From positions 3,658,001 to 3,722,000 of the forward strand of contig OY970069.1 in assembly GCA_963705325.1 (NCBI GenBank): 64,000 nt of DNA, given 5' to 3'. Below, one piece after another: positions 54,286 to 63,383 of the stretch. The position numbers and the translations under genes were made by a program. Numbering within the stretch: the stretch's first letter is position 1; every line of letters begins with the position of its first letter. This DNA comes from DATARH01 sp963705325. GTDB lineage: Bacteria > Pseudomonadota > Alphaproteobacteria > ATCC43930 > CGMCC-115725. The notes under the pieces are model-generated. The model worked only from the letters and a program-made list of their open reading frames with translations, was not told the DNA's origin and did no database searches.

Positions 54286-55272
54286 ATGGATATCCTGTTC
54301 GTGACCGCGACGCGGATCGGCGACGCCGTGCTGTCCACCGGGCTTCTCGGCTATCTGATCGAGCGCTACCCGGCGGCGCGGTTGACGATTGCTGCCGGTC
54401 CGATCGCCGCGCCGCTGTTCGAAGCGGTGCCACGGCTTGAGCGGCTGATCGTCGTGAATAAGCGGCATTTCGCTCTTCATTGGTTGGGCCTGTATGGCGC
54501 TGTCGCCGCCCGACGCTGGGATATCGTCGTAGACTTGCGCGGCTCTGCTCTTTCATGGCTGTTGCGCGCGAATGAACGGTACGTCATGGCCAAGGGCGAC
54601 AAGCGCGAGAACCGGGTGCGCCAACTTGCCCGCCTGTTCGACCTCGATCCGCCGCCGAGCCCTCGCCTTTGGCGTTCGCCCGCGCACGAGCGCGCCGCGG
54701 AAGCACTGGTACCGGGAGGACCGGTGCTCGCCATTGGGCCTGCTTCGAACTGGCGAGGCAAGCAGTGGCGCGCCGAGCGTTTTGCCGAACTTGCCCGCCG
54801 TCTCGCTGGCCCGGGCGGAATGTTGGCTGGCGCTCGCGTAGCGGTCATGGCTGCCGCGCACGAACGGCCTCAGGCCGAACCGCTTCTCGCGACGGTTCCG
54901 CCGGACAAGGTCATCGACCTGATCGGTCGCACCGATCTGCTGACCGCCTCCGCGGTCCTGCGGAGAACGATTTTGTTTGTTGGTAACGACACCGGGCTCA
55001 TGCATATCGCCGCGGCGAGCGGTGTGCCGACGCTGGGTCTATTTGGACCAAGCCCAATTGACCAATACGCGCCTTGGGGACCGCATACCGCTGTGGTTCG
55101 CACCGCCGATCCGCCGGAGGCCATGTTCCCCGATGGCTTCGATCATCGGACGACGGACACGCTGATGGATTCGCTCTCGGTTGAGGCAGTAGAGGAGGCG
55201 GCCGCGTCGCTTTGGCAGCGAGTTGCAGGTTCGCCGGCGCCCCAACCTGATCCGGTTCTTACTTGTGTTTAG
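54286..55272 (+). CDS. Glycosyltransferase family 9 (heptosyltransferase-like)
   Basis: 328 aa, GT-B fold. RIGDAVLSTGLLGYL at the N-terminus, GPASNWRGKQWRAERFAEL in the centre, and the donor-binding GNDTGLMHIAAASGVPTLGLFGPS near residue 235 are typical of LPS heptosyltransferases. First of four overlapping genes, so a role in LPS core or another surface glycan is likely. The exact sugar cannot be told. Confidence 0.9.
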   Translation: MDILFVTATRIGDAVLSTGLLGYLIERYPAARLTIAAGPIAAPLFEAVPRLERLIVVNKRHFALHWLGLYGAVAARRWDIVVDLRGSALSWLLRANERYVMAKGDKRENRVRQLARLFDLDPPPSPRLWRSPAHERAAEALVPGGPVLAIGPASNWRGKQWRAERFAELARRLAGPGGMLAGARVAVMAAAHERPQAEPLLATVPPDKVIDLIGRTDLLTASAVLRRTILFVGNDTGLMHIAAASGVPTLGLFGPSPIDQYAPWGPHTAVVRTADPPEAMFPDGFDHRTTDTLMDSLSVEAVEEAAASLWQRVAGSPAPQPDPVLTCV

Positions 55273-56017
55273 AGCGCGCAGATCACAACCACGAAAGCGG
55301 CCGATCTCCCAGCGGATCTATCGGCGGTTCCTGCACAAATATTTCTCGCATGACCTGAGCTTCGAACTGCAAACCATGGCCCGGCGGGAGGCCGCTCTTT
55401 ACGTTCGCGAGCATATGGCCGCCGCTACCATGTACGCCGACCGTTGGGATTTGCTCGAGGCTGCCGTCGCGGCGGCGGCGCCGCAGGGGCTGTTTCTCGA
55501 GTTCGGCGTGGAAAAGGGTGCGAGTGCGAACTTCATCGCCGAACGGCTAAACGGCCAGGTAGGTACGACATTGCACGCGTTTGACAGCTTCGAGGGGCTC
55601 CCCGAGGCGTGGCAAGGCACGCATGAAACGCGAGGCAGTTTTGGTCTCGCCGGCGCGATTCCCAGGCTTCTGCCGAACGTGACCATTCATAAGGGCTGGT
55701 TTACCGACACGCTTCCTGAGTTTTGTCAGCGCAGGCAAAATTCCAAGATTTCGCTGCTACACATCGATTGCGACCTGTATTCGTCGACTTCTACGGTGCT
55801 CGCCCATGCCGGCGACCTGTTGCAGCCGGGGTCGATCGTCGTCTTCGACGAGTATTTCAACTATCACGGCTGGCAAAATCATGAATTCAAGGCGTGGCAG
55901 GAATTCGTCGCGTCGCGGCAGCTGGGATACGCCTATAGAGGGTTTTGCGCCCGCGGTGGCCATGTCTGTGTTCGGGTTGAGAAGCTTAACCGCCCGGCGC
56001 ATGGGAATGGGGAATGA
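55265..56017 (+). CDS. TylF/MycF-like class I SAM methyltransferase
   Basis: 250 aa if it starts at the GTG at 55265, which overlaps the GT9 stop; TTG 55223 and ATG 55376 are alternatives and no start has a good ribosome-binding site. The SAM-binding region is LFLEFGVEKGASANFIAERL. The metal-binding segments are LHIDCDLYSST and VFDEYFNYHGW, as in TylF-family O-methyltransferases acting on sugars. The context suggests methylation of a glycan. Confidence 0.85.
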   Translation: MFRARRSQPRKRPISQRIYRRFLHKYFSHDLSFELQTMARREAALYVREHMAAATMYADRWDLLEAAVAAAAPQGLFLEFGVEKGASANFIAERLNGQVGTTLHAFDSFEGLPEAWQGTHETRGSFGLAGAIPRLLPNVTIHKGWFTDTLPEFCQRRQNSKISLLHIDCDLYSSTSTVLAHAGDLLQPGSIVVFDEYFNYHGWQNHEFKAWQEFVASRQLGYAYRGFCARGGHVCVRVEKLNRPAHGNGE

Positions 56018-56823
56018 CGCCGTCGTCCATAGCGGTTGAGGCGAGTGAGCGGGATGCCGTCGGAGTTTCGCCGCCGCTCATTTCCTCGGTTGTCGTCGTC
56101 CACAATGAAGAGGCCCAGCTGGCCGATTGCCTCGCGACATTGTCCTTTGCGGACGAGCTAGTAGTCGTCCTCGACCGCTGCTGCGACCGGTCAAAGGAAG
56201 TCGCGGAACGCTTCACTCCGCTTACGGTTGAGGGTGCCTGGGAGCGCGAAGGACCTCGCCGTCATGCCGGGATCGATGCCTGTCGTGGAACATGGATCGT
56301 CGAGGTCGATGCGGACGAACGCGTACCAAACGAGCTTGCCGAGGAGATCCGTCAGGTCGCCGAACATTCCACCGCCGATTGGCACCTCATACCCGTCGCA
56401 AATTATATTGGCGAACGGTTGATTCGGTGGGGTTGGGGTCCGGGGATTGGCAAGAGCGCCTATGCCGGGCTTTATCGCAACGGGGCCAAGCGCTGGGGCG
56501 ACCAGCGCATCCATCCCGCCGTGACCTTGTCCGGCATCCGAGGGCCCACGCTCGAAGCGCGCCTCGTGCATTACGTCGATCGCAACATCTCCGACATGCT
56601 GGCGCGGCTCGACCGGTACTCGACCGCGCGGGCCAAGGATCTACGCGACAGCGGCGATATCGGGACCTACCGCGGCAATCTGCGCCGCATCGTTACCCGC
56701 TTTTGGAAATGTTACGTCAGCCGTAGAGGATATCGCGAAGGACCATACGGATTTCTCATCGCCCTGTGCGCGGCTCTCTACCCGATCCTCTCCTATCTAA
56801 AGGCGCGCTACGAGACGGAGTGA
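56014..56823 (+). CDS. Glycosyltransferase family 2
   Basis: 269 aa, GT-A fold. ISSVVVVHNEEAQLADCLATL, then the DxD-like metal site in WIVEVDADERVP, and HPAVTLSG downstream. Resembles WaaE/KdtX-type LPS core glucosyltransferases in length and pattern. A C-terminal hydrophobic stretch (FLIALCAALYPILSYL) may touch the membrane. Starts within the end of the methyltransferase gene. Confidence 0.88.
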   Translation: MTPSSIAVEASERDAVGVSPPLISSVVVVHNEEAQLADCLATLSFADELVVVLDRCCDRSKEVAERFTPLTVEGAWEREGPRRHAGIDACRGTWIVEVDADERVPNELAEEIRQVAEHSTADWHLIPVANYIGERLIRWGWGPGIGKSAYAGLYRNGAKRWGDQRIHPAVTLSGIRGPTLEARLVHYVDRNISDMLARLDRYSTARAKDLRDSGDIGTYRGNLRRIVTRFWKCYVSRRGYREGPYGFLIALCAALYPILSYLKARYETE

Positions 56824-57854
56824 TGGCGAGAGTGGTGATGGCGGATGCCTCGATTCCCTTCGACGGGGCGACGGCGGAGGCGGGTCCGCTCGGCGGTGCC
56901 GAGACAGCCTTTGTCGCGCTTGCCGAGGCGTTGGCGGCGCGCGGGCATCAGGTCGAAGTCAGAAACCTATGCAACGCGCCGGTCACGCATAAGAGCGTCT
57001 CTTGGGCGCCGCTCGGCGCCGGCGTGCCGGAGACGTGCGATCTTTACATCGGTAATCGCGGGCACCGAATGATCGGGCTTGTGCCCCGTCCGAGGCATCG
57101 GGTGTTGTGGCTGCATAACCCAGCGCACTACCTAAGAAAGCCGCGCATGGCATGGCGCATCGCCTGGTATCGGCCGAATATCGTGACGACCGGCGCCTAT
57201 CACGCCTCGACTGTGCCTTCGTGGCTGATCTGCGGTGGCCGGACGATCATCCCTTACGGCATTCTCGACCGGTTCCGCCACGCGGAAAGGCACGAGCCGC
57301 CGCCGCCGCGGGCGATCTTCACCTCAAACCCGCTTCGCGGGCTCGATTGGCTCCTCGACTTGTGGGTTTCGCGCATTCGGCCGGCGGTGCCTAGGGCGGA
57401 GCTGCACATCTACGCCGGCACCGCGGTTTATGGGGGCCCGGCCGCCAAGCACGCGGACGCGATGAACGCGATTCTCGCCCGGGCCGAGGCGTTCGCGGGT
57501 GCAGGCGTCTATCGGCATCAGCCGGTTGGGCGCGAAGCCCTTATCGAGGTGCTGCGCGGGGCGAGAGCGATGCTCTACCGTGGCGATCTGGGGGAAACAT
57601 TCTGTCTGGCACTTGGCGAGGCGCAAGCGCTCGGCGTCCCCGCCGTCGTGACCCCGCTCGGCGCCGTCGCCGAGCGCGTCGCAGACGGTAAGAGCGGCCG
57701 CGTCGCCACGACGGACGACGCGTTCGTCGATGCGGCGATCGCGGTGTTGAGCGACGACGCCTTGTGGCGGCGTTGGCACGAGGGCGCGCTATCCTCTCAG
57801 CGCGGGCTCAGCTGGGATGAGGTCGCCCAGCGCTATGAGGCGCTGCTGGGCTGA
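56823..57854 (+). CDS. Glycosyltransferase, GT4/GT1-like GT-B fold
   Basis: 343 aa from the ATG at 56823, overlapping the GT2 stop by one base. The N-terminal GPLGGAETAFVALAEALAARGH and the C-terminal E-x7-E motif (ETFCLALGEAQALGVPAV) mark a retaining GT-B enzyme. IPYGILDRF is the hinge region. Last gene of the glycan set; convergent with pyrC, 6 bases apart. Confidence 0.87.
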   Translation: MARVVMADASIPFDGATAEAGPLGGAETAFVALAEALAARGHQVEVRNLCNAPVTHKSVSWAPLGAGVPETCDLYIGNRGHRMIGLVPRPRHRVLWLHNPAHYLRKPRMAWRIAWYRPNIVTTGAYHASTVPSWLICGGRTIIPYGILDRFRHAERHEPPPPRAIFTSNPLRGLDWLLDLWVSRIRPAVPRAELHIYAGTAVYGGPAAKHADAMNAILARAEAFAGAGVYRHQPVGREALIEVLRGARAMLYRGDLGETFCLALGEAQALGVPAVVTPLGAVAERVADGKSGRVATTDDAFVDAAIAVLSDDALWRRWHEGALSSQRGLSWDEVAQRYEALLG

Positions 57855-57860
57855 GTCGCG

Positions 57861-58919
57861 CTACGCGGCCAGCCGCCAGCGCAACGTCTCGCCGGCACGA
57901 AATGGCGCCACGGCAAGCTCGCCGTCGCCGATCCGCGTCGGCACCGAACACGGTTCCCGGCGCAGCGATACCCGTGTCTCGTTCACCGGCAAGTGGTAGA
58001 AGGCGGGGCCGTTCAGTGAGGCAAAAGCCTCGAAGCGATCGAGCACACCTTCCTCGTCGAACACTTCGGCGTAAAGTTCAATCGCCGAAGCCGCGGTAAA
58101 GATGCCGGCGCAACCGCAGGCGGTTTCCTTGGTCGGGATCGCGTGCGGTGCGCTGTCGGTGCCAAGAAAGTAGCGCGCGTCGCCGGAGGTCGCGGCGCGG
58201 CGCAGCGCCAGCCGGTGCTTTTCGCGCTTGGCGATCGGCAGGCAATAGAGATGTGGGCGGATGCCACCCTGGAAGATGGCGTTGCGGTTAATGATCAGGT
58301 GATGTGCAGTGATTGTTGCGGCGAGGTTCTTTTCCGTTTCACCGATATATGCCACAGCCTCCGCCGTGGTGATGTGCTCGAGCACGATACGCAGTTCGGG
58401 TAGACGCCGCCGCAGCGGAACGAGTGTGCGGTCTATAAACACCGCCTCGCGGTCGAAGACGTCGACTTCAGGGTCTGTTGCTTCCCCGTGAACGAGCAGC
58501 GGCATGCCGATTTCCGTCATCCGCTCGAGCACCGGCATCACGCGGTCGATCGAGGTCACGCCATGCGCCGAATTTGTCGTCGCGTGCGCCGGGTAAAGCT
58601 TCGCCGCGGTGAACACACCCTCCGCATACCCGCTCGCGATTTCGTGGGGGTTGCTGGCGTCAGTCAGATAGGCGGTCATCAGCGGCGTGAAATCGGCGCC
58701 CGGCGGCAGCGCCGCGATAATCCGTTCGCGATAGACGAGGGCGGCGGCGATCGTCGTTACCGGCGGCGCCAGGTTGGGCATCACGATCGCTCGCGCGAAC
58801 TGCCGCGCTGTATACGGCAGCACCGCCGCCATCATCGCCCCATCGCGCAGATGCACGTGCCAATCGTCCGGGTGGCGGATCGTGATCGTATCCATGCGCA
58901 AGACTCGCTCGATGCCCAT
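57861..58919 (-). CDS. pyrC: Dihydroorotase (class II, PyrC type)
   Basis: 352 aa from the ATG at 58919; an ATG at 58895 (MDTITIRHPDDW) may be the true start. Pyrimidine synthesis: ring closure of carbamoyl aspartate. Zinc ligands in DWHVHLRDG, the carboxylated Lys in AAKLYPAHATTNS, His in VHGEATDP and LEHITT, and Asp in GTDSAPH. Divergent from the thiolase gene, so it is not part of that operon. Confidence 0.95.
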   Translation of the reverse strand: MGIERVLRMDTITIRHPDDWHVHLRDGAMMAAVLPYTARQFARAIVMPNLAPPVTTIAAALVYRERIIAALPPGADFTPLMTAYLTDASNPHEIASGYAEGVFTAAKLYPAHATTNSAHGVTSIDRVMPVLERMTEIGMPLLVHGEATDPEVDVFDREAVFIDRTLVPLRRRLPELRIVLEHITTAEAVAYIGETEKNLAATITAHHLIINRNAIFQGGIRPHLYCLPIAKREKHRLALRRAATSGDARYFLGTDSAPHAIPTKETACGCAGIFTAASAIELYAEVFDEEGVLDRFEAFASLNGPAFYHLPVNETRVSLRREPCSVPTRIGDGELAVAPFRAGETLRWRLAA

Positions 58920-58981
58920 ATGAGGATAGAGCGCGGAGGCAGCTCTTGCTACGATCCGCGCCGCGCAGAACGGAGGTTACG

Positions 58982-60151
58982 ATGACCGGATGCATTGTCG
59001 GTTGGGCACATAGCAAATTCGGGCGGCACGACGATCGTGACGTAGAATCGCTGATCGTCGAGGTGGCACAGGGAGCCCTCGCCGATGCCGGCGTGTCGGG
59101 TGCCGACATCGACGCAGTCTATCTCGGCACGATGAACGGCGGCTTCGTGAAGCAAGAGTTTCCGGCGTCGCTGGTCTTTCAGGCCGATCCCGCCTTGCGC
59201 TTTAAGCCGGCGACCCGAGTCGAGAATGCTTGCGCCACCGGTTCGGCGGCAATCCACATGGGGCTCAACAGTATCGCCGCCGGCAGGGGGCGGTTGATCC
59301 TTGTTGTCGGCGTCGAGAAGATGACCGAGCGCACCGGCGCCGAAATCAACGATCTCCTGCTGCGCGCCTGCTATCGCAAGGAGGAGGACCAAATCGAGGG
59401 CGGGTTCGCCGGCATTTTCGGCCAGATCGCGCAGAAATATTTCCAGAAGTATGGCGACCAGTCCGACGCGCTCGCCCGCATTGCGGCGAAGAACCACAAG
59501 AACGGCGTCGCCAACCCGCTGGCGCAGATGCAGCGCGACCTCGGCTATGAGTTCTGCCGCACGGTTTCGGACAAGAACCCGCTCGTCGCCGGACCGCTGA
59601 AGCGCACCGACTGCTCGCTGGTGTCGGATGGTGCCGCGGCGGTGGTGCTCGCCGACATGCAGACCGCGCTGGCGATGAAGAAAGCGGTCGCGTTCCGTGC
59701 CGCCGAGCAGGTCAACGATTTCCTGCCGATGAGCCGGCGTGACATCCTCGCGTTCGAAGGGCCGGCGTTGGCGTGGAAAAAGACACTTTCCGCGGCGCGG
59801 CTCGGCGTACTCGATCTCGACCTCGTCGAGACGCATGACTGCTTCACGATCGCCGAGCTCATCGAATACGAGGCGATGGGTCTGACCGGGCCTGGCGAAG
59901 GCGCGAAGGCCATTCTCGAAGGCTGGACCGAGAAGGATGGCAAATTGCCGATCAACCCGTCCGGCGGTCTCAAGTCGAAGGGGCACCCGGTCGGCGCGAC
60001 CGGCGTATCGATGCACGTACTGGCCTCGATGCAGGTGACCGGTGGCGCCGGCGGCATGCAGATTCCGGGCGCCTCGCTCGCGGGGGTGATGAACATGGGC
60101 GGTGCCGCGGTCGCCAATTTCGTCAGCATTCTCGAACCGCTCCGCTTCTGA
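58982..60151 (+). CDS. Thiolase family acyltransferase (acetyl-CoA acetyltransferase-like)
   Basis: 389 aa from the ATG at 58982. Catalytic Cys84 in ENACATGSAA; the His of ETHDCFTIAEL and the C-terminal GGLKSKGHPVGATG are present, while a second active Cys near the end is not obvious. It resembles the SCP-2/nonspecific thiolase branch. First gene of a plus-strand set with reductase, aldolase, VOC, SDR and ThDP enzyme, so it probably cuts or forms an acyl-CoA in a catabolic route. Confidence 0.85.
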   Translation: MTGCIVGWAHSKFGRHDDRDVESLIVEVAQGALADAGVSGADIDAVYLGTMNGGFVKQEFPASLVFQADPALRFKPATRVENACATGSAAIHMGLNSIAAGRGRLILVVGVEKMTERTGAEINDLLLRACYRKEEDQIEGGFAGIFGQIAQKYFQKYGDQSDALARIAAKNHKNGVANPLAQMQRDLGYEFCRTVSDKNPLVAGPLKRTDCSLVSDGAAAVVLADMQTALAMKKAVAFRAAEQVNDFLPMSRRDILAFEGPALAWKKTLSAARLGVLDLDLVETHDCFTIAELIEYEAMGLTGPGEGAKAILEGWTEKDGKLPINPSGGLKSKGHPVGATGVSMHVLASMQVTGGAGGMQIPGASLAGVMNMGGAAVANFVSILEPLRF

Positions 60152-60153
60152 CG

Positions 60154-61143
60154 ATGGCATCGTTTCGCGCGCTTGTCCTCCACGAGGAGGGCGGCAAGGT
60201 CACGCCGCGCCTCGAGGAGGTTGACGATGCGCGCCTACCCGAAGGCGAAGTCACCGTCGCGGTCGAATATTCGACGCTCAACTACAAGGACGGAATGGTC
60301 CTGCAGGGGGTTGGCCGGCTGGTCCGCGCTTATCCACACGTGCCGGGAATCGACTTCGCGGGCACCGTCGAACACTCCGACTCGCCGGCGTTCAATCCCG
60401 GCGACAAGGTGGTGTTGACTGGTTGGCGAGTCGGCGAGTTGCAGTGGGGCGGTTATGCCGAGAAGGCGCGCGTCAAAGCCGAACATCTCGTGCATTTGCC
60501 TGACGGTCTCAGTGCGCGTCAGGCGATGGCGATCGGCACCGCTGGGTTCACGGCGATGTTGGCAGTGATTGCGCTCGAAAAGCACGAGCTCGGCGGGGGC
60601 AGCGAAGTGCTGGTCACTGGAGCCGGCGGCGGGGTTGGTAGTGTCGCCATCGCCCTGCTGGCGAAGCTCGGTCACAAGGTTGTCGCCTCGACCGGCCGCG
60701 CTGAGCTGAAGCCCTATCTTGAAGGTCTCGGCGCTGCCGAGATCGTTGATCGCGCCGCATTTTCCGCGCCGCCGACGCGGCCGCTCGACCGCGAGCGCTG
60801 GGACGGGGCGATCGACGCGGTTGGCGGTGTGACGCTGGCCACGATCCTCACCCAACTGAAATACCGCGCTTCGGTCGCTGCCTGCGGGCTCGCCGGCGGC
60901 AGCGATCTGCCGGCGACCGTCATCCCGTTCCTGCTGCGCGGCGTTAATCTGCTGGGCATCAACTCGGTGATGTGCCCGAAATGGCCGCGCATCGACGCCT
61001 GGCAGCGGCTTGCCCGGGACCTACCGCTCGAAAGGCTCGACGCCATGACCGAGGAAGTGCCGCTTTCCGGCGTTATGGCGTTGGCGCCGAAGATTCTGTC
61101 GGGAACGGTGCGCGGGCGCACCGTGATCGACGTTAGGCGCTGA
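60154..61143 (+). CDS. acuI: AcuI/YhdH-type acrylyl-CoA reductase (MDR family)
   Basis: 329 aa. Zinc-free medium-chain dehydrogenase: YSTLNYKDGMVLQG, PGIDFAGTVE, and the NADPH-binding GAGGGVGSVAIALL near residue 154. YhdH/AcuI enzymes reduce acryloyl-CoA to propionyl-CoA, which fits the methylmalonyl-CoA epimerase elsewhere in the window, but substrate preference cannot be read directly. Starts 2 bases after the thiolase stop. Confidence 0.85.
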   Translation: MASFRALVLHEEGGKVTPRLEEVDDARLPEGEVTVAVEYSTLNYKDGMVLQGVGRLVRAYPHVPGIDFAGTVEHSDSPAFNPGDKVVLTGWRVGELQWGGYAEKARVKAEHLVHLPDGLSARQAMAIGTAGFTAMLAVIALEKHELGGGSEVLVTGAGGGVGSVAIALLAKLGHKVVASTGRAELKPYLEGLGAAEIVDRAAFSAPPTRPLDRERWDGAIDAVGGVTLATILTQLKYRASVAACGLAGGSDLPATVIPFLLRGVNLLGINSVMCPKWPRIDAWQRLARDLPLERLDAMTEEVPLSGVMALAPKILSGTVRGRTVIDVRR

Positions 61144-61185
61144 TCTGCCCTACACTCCAACCCGTTTCGTTCAAGAGGAACCTTC

Positions 61186-61968
61186 ATGGCACTGGTCTTG
61201 ACCAAGGACAGCCCGACCATCACCGCCGCCGAATGGCAGGCGAGGGTGGATCTTGCCGCGGCGCATCGGCTCGCCGTCTGGCACGGTTTCAGCGAGGGCA
61301 TCTTCAATCATCTGACCCTGTCGGTGCCCGGCAAGACGGATCGTTATTACCAGATACCATTTGGGCTGCACTGGTCCGAAGTCACCGCCAGCTGTTTTAC
61401 GGAGGTCGGCTGGGACGGGCGGGTGCTGGCCGGAGAGGGTGAGGTTGAACAGTCGGCCTATTGCATTCATGCACCCATCCACCGCTTGGTCCCGGTGCAT
61501 GCCTGCGTGCTGCATACCCACATGCCGTACGCCAGTGCGCTAGCCCGACTCGAGCAACAGGAAATCTTGCCAATCGGCCAGACCGAAATCGGTCTGATGG
61601 ACAAGATCGCTTACGACGACACCTATACAGGCCCTGCATTAGACCCGGCCGAGGGTGAGCGTCTCGCCGACATTCTCGGCCCCGACAAGAAGATCCTGTT
61701 CATGGCCAATCACGGGGTCGCGGTGTGCGGCGAGAGCGTCGCCGAGGCCTACGATCTCCTCTATTACCTGGAGCGCGCCGCGCAAGTGCAGCTCTACGCG
61801 ATGTGGACCGGTCGCAAGTTGCGCGAGGTAAAGCCGGAGGTGGTGACCCACACGCAGCAGCAATACGAAGCGGTCTGGCCCAAATATGCCAACAAGCCGA
61901 CATGGGATCACCATTTCGACGCGCTGAAGCGGCTGCTCGACCGCAAGGAACCGGATTACGCCGACTGA
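61186..61968 (+). CDS. Class II aldolase/adducin family protein
   Basis: 260 aa. Zinc ligands in VLHTHMPYAS (His-x-His) and MANHGVAVCG (His), plus an acidic residue in GEVEQSAY. AGAGGAACC lies before the ATG. In this family some members are aldolases and others decarboxylases or epimerases; the substrate is unknown. Together with the following VOC, SDR and ThDP genes it suggests breakdown of a hydroxylated or keto compound. Confidence 0.85.
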   Translation: MALVLTKDSPTITAAEWQARVDLAAAHRLAVWHGFSEGIFNHLTLSVPGKTDRYYQIPFGLHWSEVTASCFTEVGWDGRVLAGEGEVEQSAYCIHAPIHRLVPVHACVLHTHMPYASALARLEQQEILPIGQTEIGLMDKIAYDDTYTGPALDPAEGERLADILGPDKKILFMANHGVAVCGESVAEAYDLLYYLERAAQVQLYAMWTGRKLREVKPEVVTHTQQQYEAVWPKYANKPTWDHHFDALKRLLDRKEPDYAD

Positions 61969-61988
61969 ATCTCACAGGGAGGAAACCG

Positions 61989-62588
61989 ATGAACGATGTT
62001 TCTCCGGCCCGTAAGATTTCAACCGAGGCGATCAGTCCCGCTAAGTTCGCCCATTTCGTGCTGCGCACCGGCCAGCTCGACAAGATGGTCGACTGGTACA
62101 GGACCGTCCTCAACGCCCGCATCGTGTTCCGCGACGAGCGGCTCTGCTTCCTCAGCTACGACGATGAGCACCATCGGCTGGCGCTGATCAGTATGCCTGG
62201 CTCTGGCGTCCGCGACCCAGAATCCACCGGCACCGATCATGTCGCCTATACCTACAATGGCCTCGGCGATCTGCTCTCAACTTATCGACGGCTGAAAGCG
62301 GCCGGGATCATGCCGAATTGGCCGATTAACCACGGGGTCACCACCTCGATCTACTACCGCGACCCCGACAACAATCGGGTCGAACTGCAGATCGACAATT
62401 TCCCGACGCCGAAGGAGCTCGACGGCTACTTCCAGAGCCAGGCGTTCCGTGACAACCCGGTCGGTGTGACCTACGACCCAGAAGAAATGTGCCGCCGCTA
62501 CGAGGCTGGCGAGCCGATATCCTCGCTGCTCAAGGTTCCGCCGCTTCCGGAGGGCAAGACCCCTTGGGACATGCTGAGCCACAATTGA
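61989..62588 (+). CDS. VOC family protein, extradiol dioxygenase-like
   Basis: 199 aa from the ATG at 61989, preceded by GGGAGG. Metal ligands in KFAHFVLRTG (His), GTDHVAYTY (His) and NNRVELQID (Glu), the 2-His-1-carboxylate set of one-domain type I extradiol dioxygenases. GGG AGG spacing and the neighbours support real expression. Could also be a glyoxalase-like lyase. Confidence 0.85.
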   Translation: MNDVSPARKISTEAISPAKFAHFVLRTGQLDKMVDWYRTVLNARIVFRDERLCFLSYDDEHHRLALISMPGSGVRDPESTGTDHVAYTYNGLGDLLSTYRRLKAAGIMPNWPINHGVTTSIYYRDPDNNRVELQIDNFPTPKELDGYFQSQAFRDNPVGVTYDPEEMCRRYEAGEPISSLLKVPPLPEGKTPWDMLSHN

Positions 62589-62604
62589 CGCCCGGGACAT
62601 CGCC

Positions 62605-63366
62605 ATGATCACCATCGATCTGAGCGGCAAGACTGCGCTGATCACTGGCGCCGCGTCGGGCATCGGCCTCGCCACCGTCGAGATGTTCGCCAAGGCGGGG
62701 GCGACGGTCGCACTCAATTATCTGGCCGATGATTCTCGCGGTGCCGAGCAGGTCGCGCGGCTCAAGGCGGCGGGGCACAAGATTGTCGCGGCGCCCGGCA
62801 ACGTCGCGGTGCCAATCGAGGCCGAGACGATGGTCGGTCGCGCGATCGATGCGCTCGGCCGACTCGATTACCTCTACAACAACGCCGGCACCCCGGCGAC
62901 ACCGGCGCCGATCCCGTTCCCCGACCTAGACCGGCTTACGGAAGGGTTTTGGCAGACCATCCTCAATACCAACCTGATCGGGCCGTTTCGCTGCGCCCAT
63001 GCGGCCGTGCCAGCGTTGCGTGCGGCCAAGGGAGCGATCTGCAGCACTGCCTCGATCGCCGGAACGCAGGGCAGCGGCAGCTCGATCCCCTACGCCGCGA
63101 GCAAGGCCGGGGTTATCAACCTCACGCGCAGCCTGGCGCGGGCTCTGGCGCCCGACATCCGCGTCAACGCGGTCGCGCCCGGCTTCGTCGATAGCCCATG
63201 GAACAAAGATTGGCCGGCCGATCGTAAGGTGGCGTCGGTCGACCGCACGCCACTGAAGCGCGCTTGCACACCCCATGACATCGCCGAGACGGCGTTCTTC
63301 TTGCTGGCCGGTAGTTCGATGATCACGGGTCAGACGGTCATCGTCGACGGCGGGCTGACGCTTTAA
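62605..63366 (+). CDS. Short-chain dehydrogenase/reductase
   Basis: 253 aa. NAD(P)-binding TGAASGIGLA, NNAGTP, catalytic Ser in CSTASIAG and Tyr-x-x-x-Lys in PYAASKAG. Classic 250-residue SDR; substrate unknown. Located between the VOC and ThDP genes with short gaps. Confidence 0.9.
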   Translation: MITIDLSGKTALITGAASGIGLATVEMFAKAGATVALNYLADDSRGAEQVARLKAAGHKIVAAPGNVAVPIEAETMVGRAIDALGRLDYLYNNAGTPATPAPIPFPDLDRLTEGFWQTILNTNLIGPFRCAHAAVPALRAAKGAICSTASIAGTQGSGSSIPYAASKAGVINLTRSLARALAPDIRVNAVAPGFVDSPWNKDWPADRKVASVDRTPLKRACTPHDIAETAFFLLAGSSMITGQTVIVDGGLTL

Positions 63367-63383
63367 GAAATCGGGAGGAAACC

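Noticed and set aside
58949..60160. Minus-strand open frame of 403 codons opposite the thiolase
   Set aside because: Antisense shadow; the thiolase motifs are clear on the plus strand.
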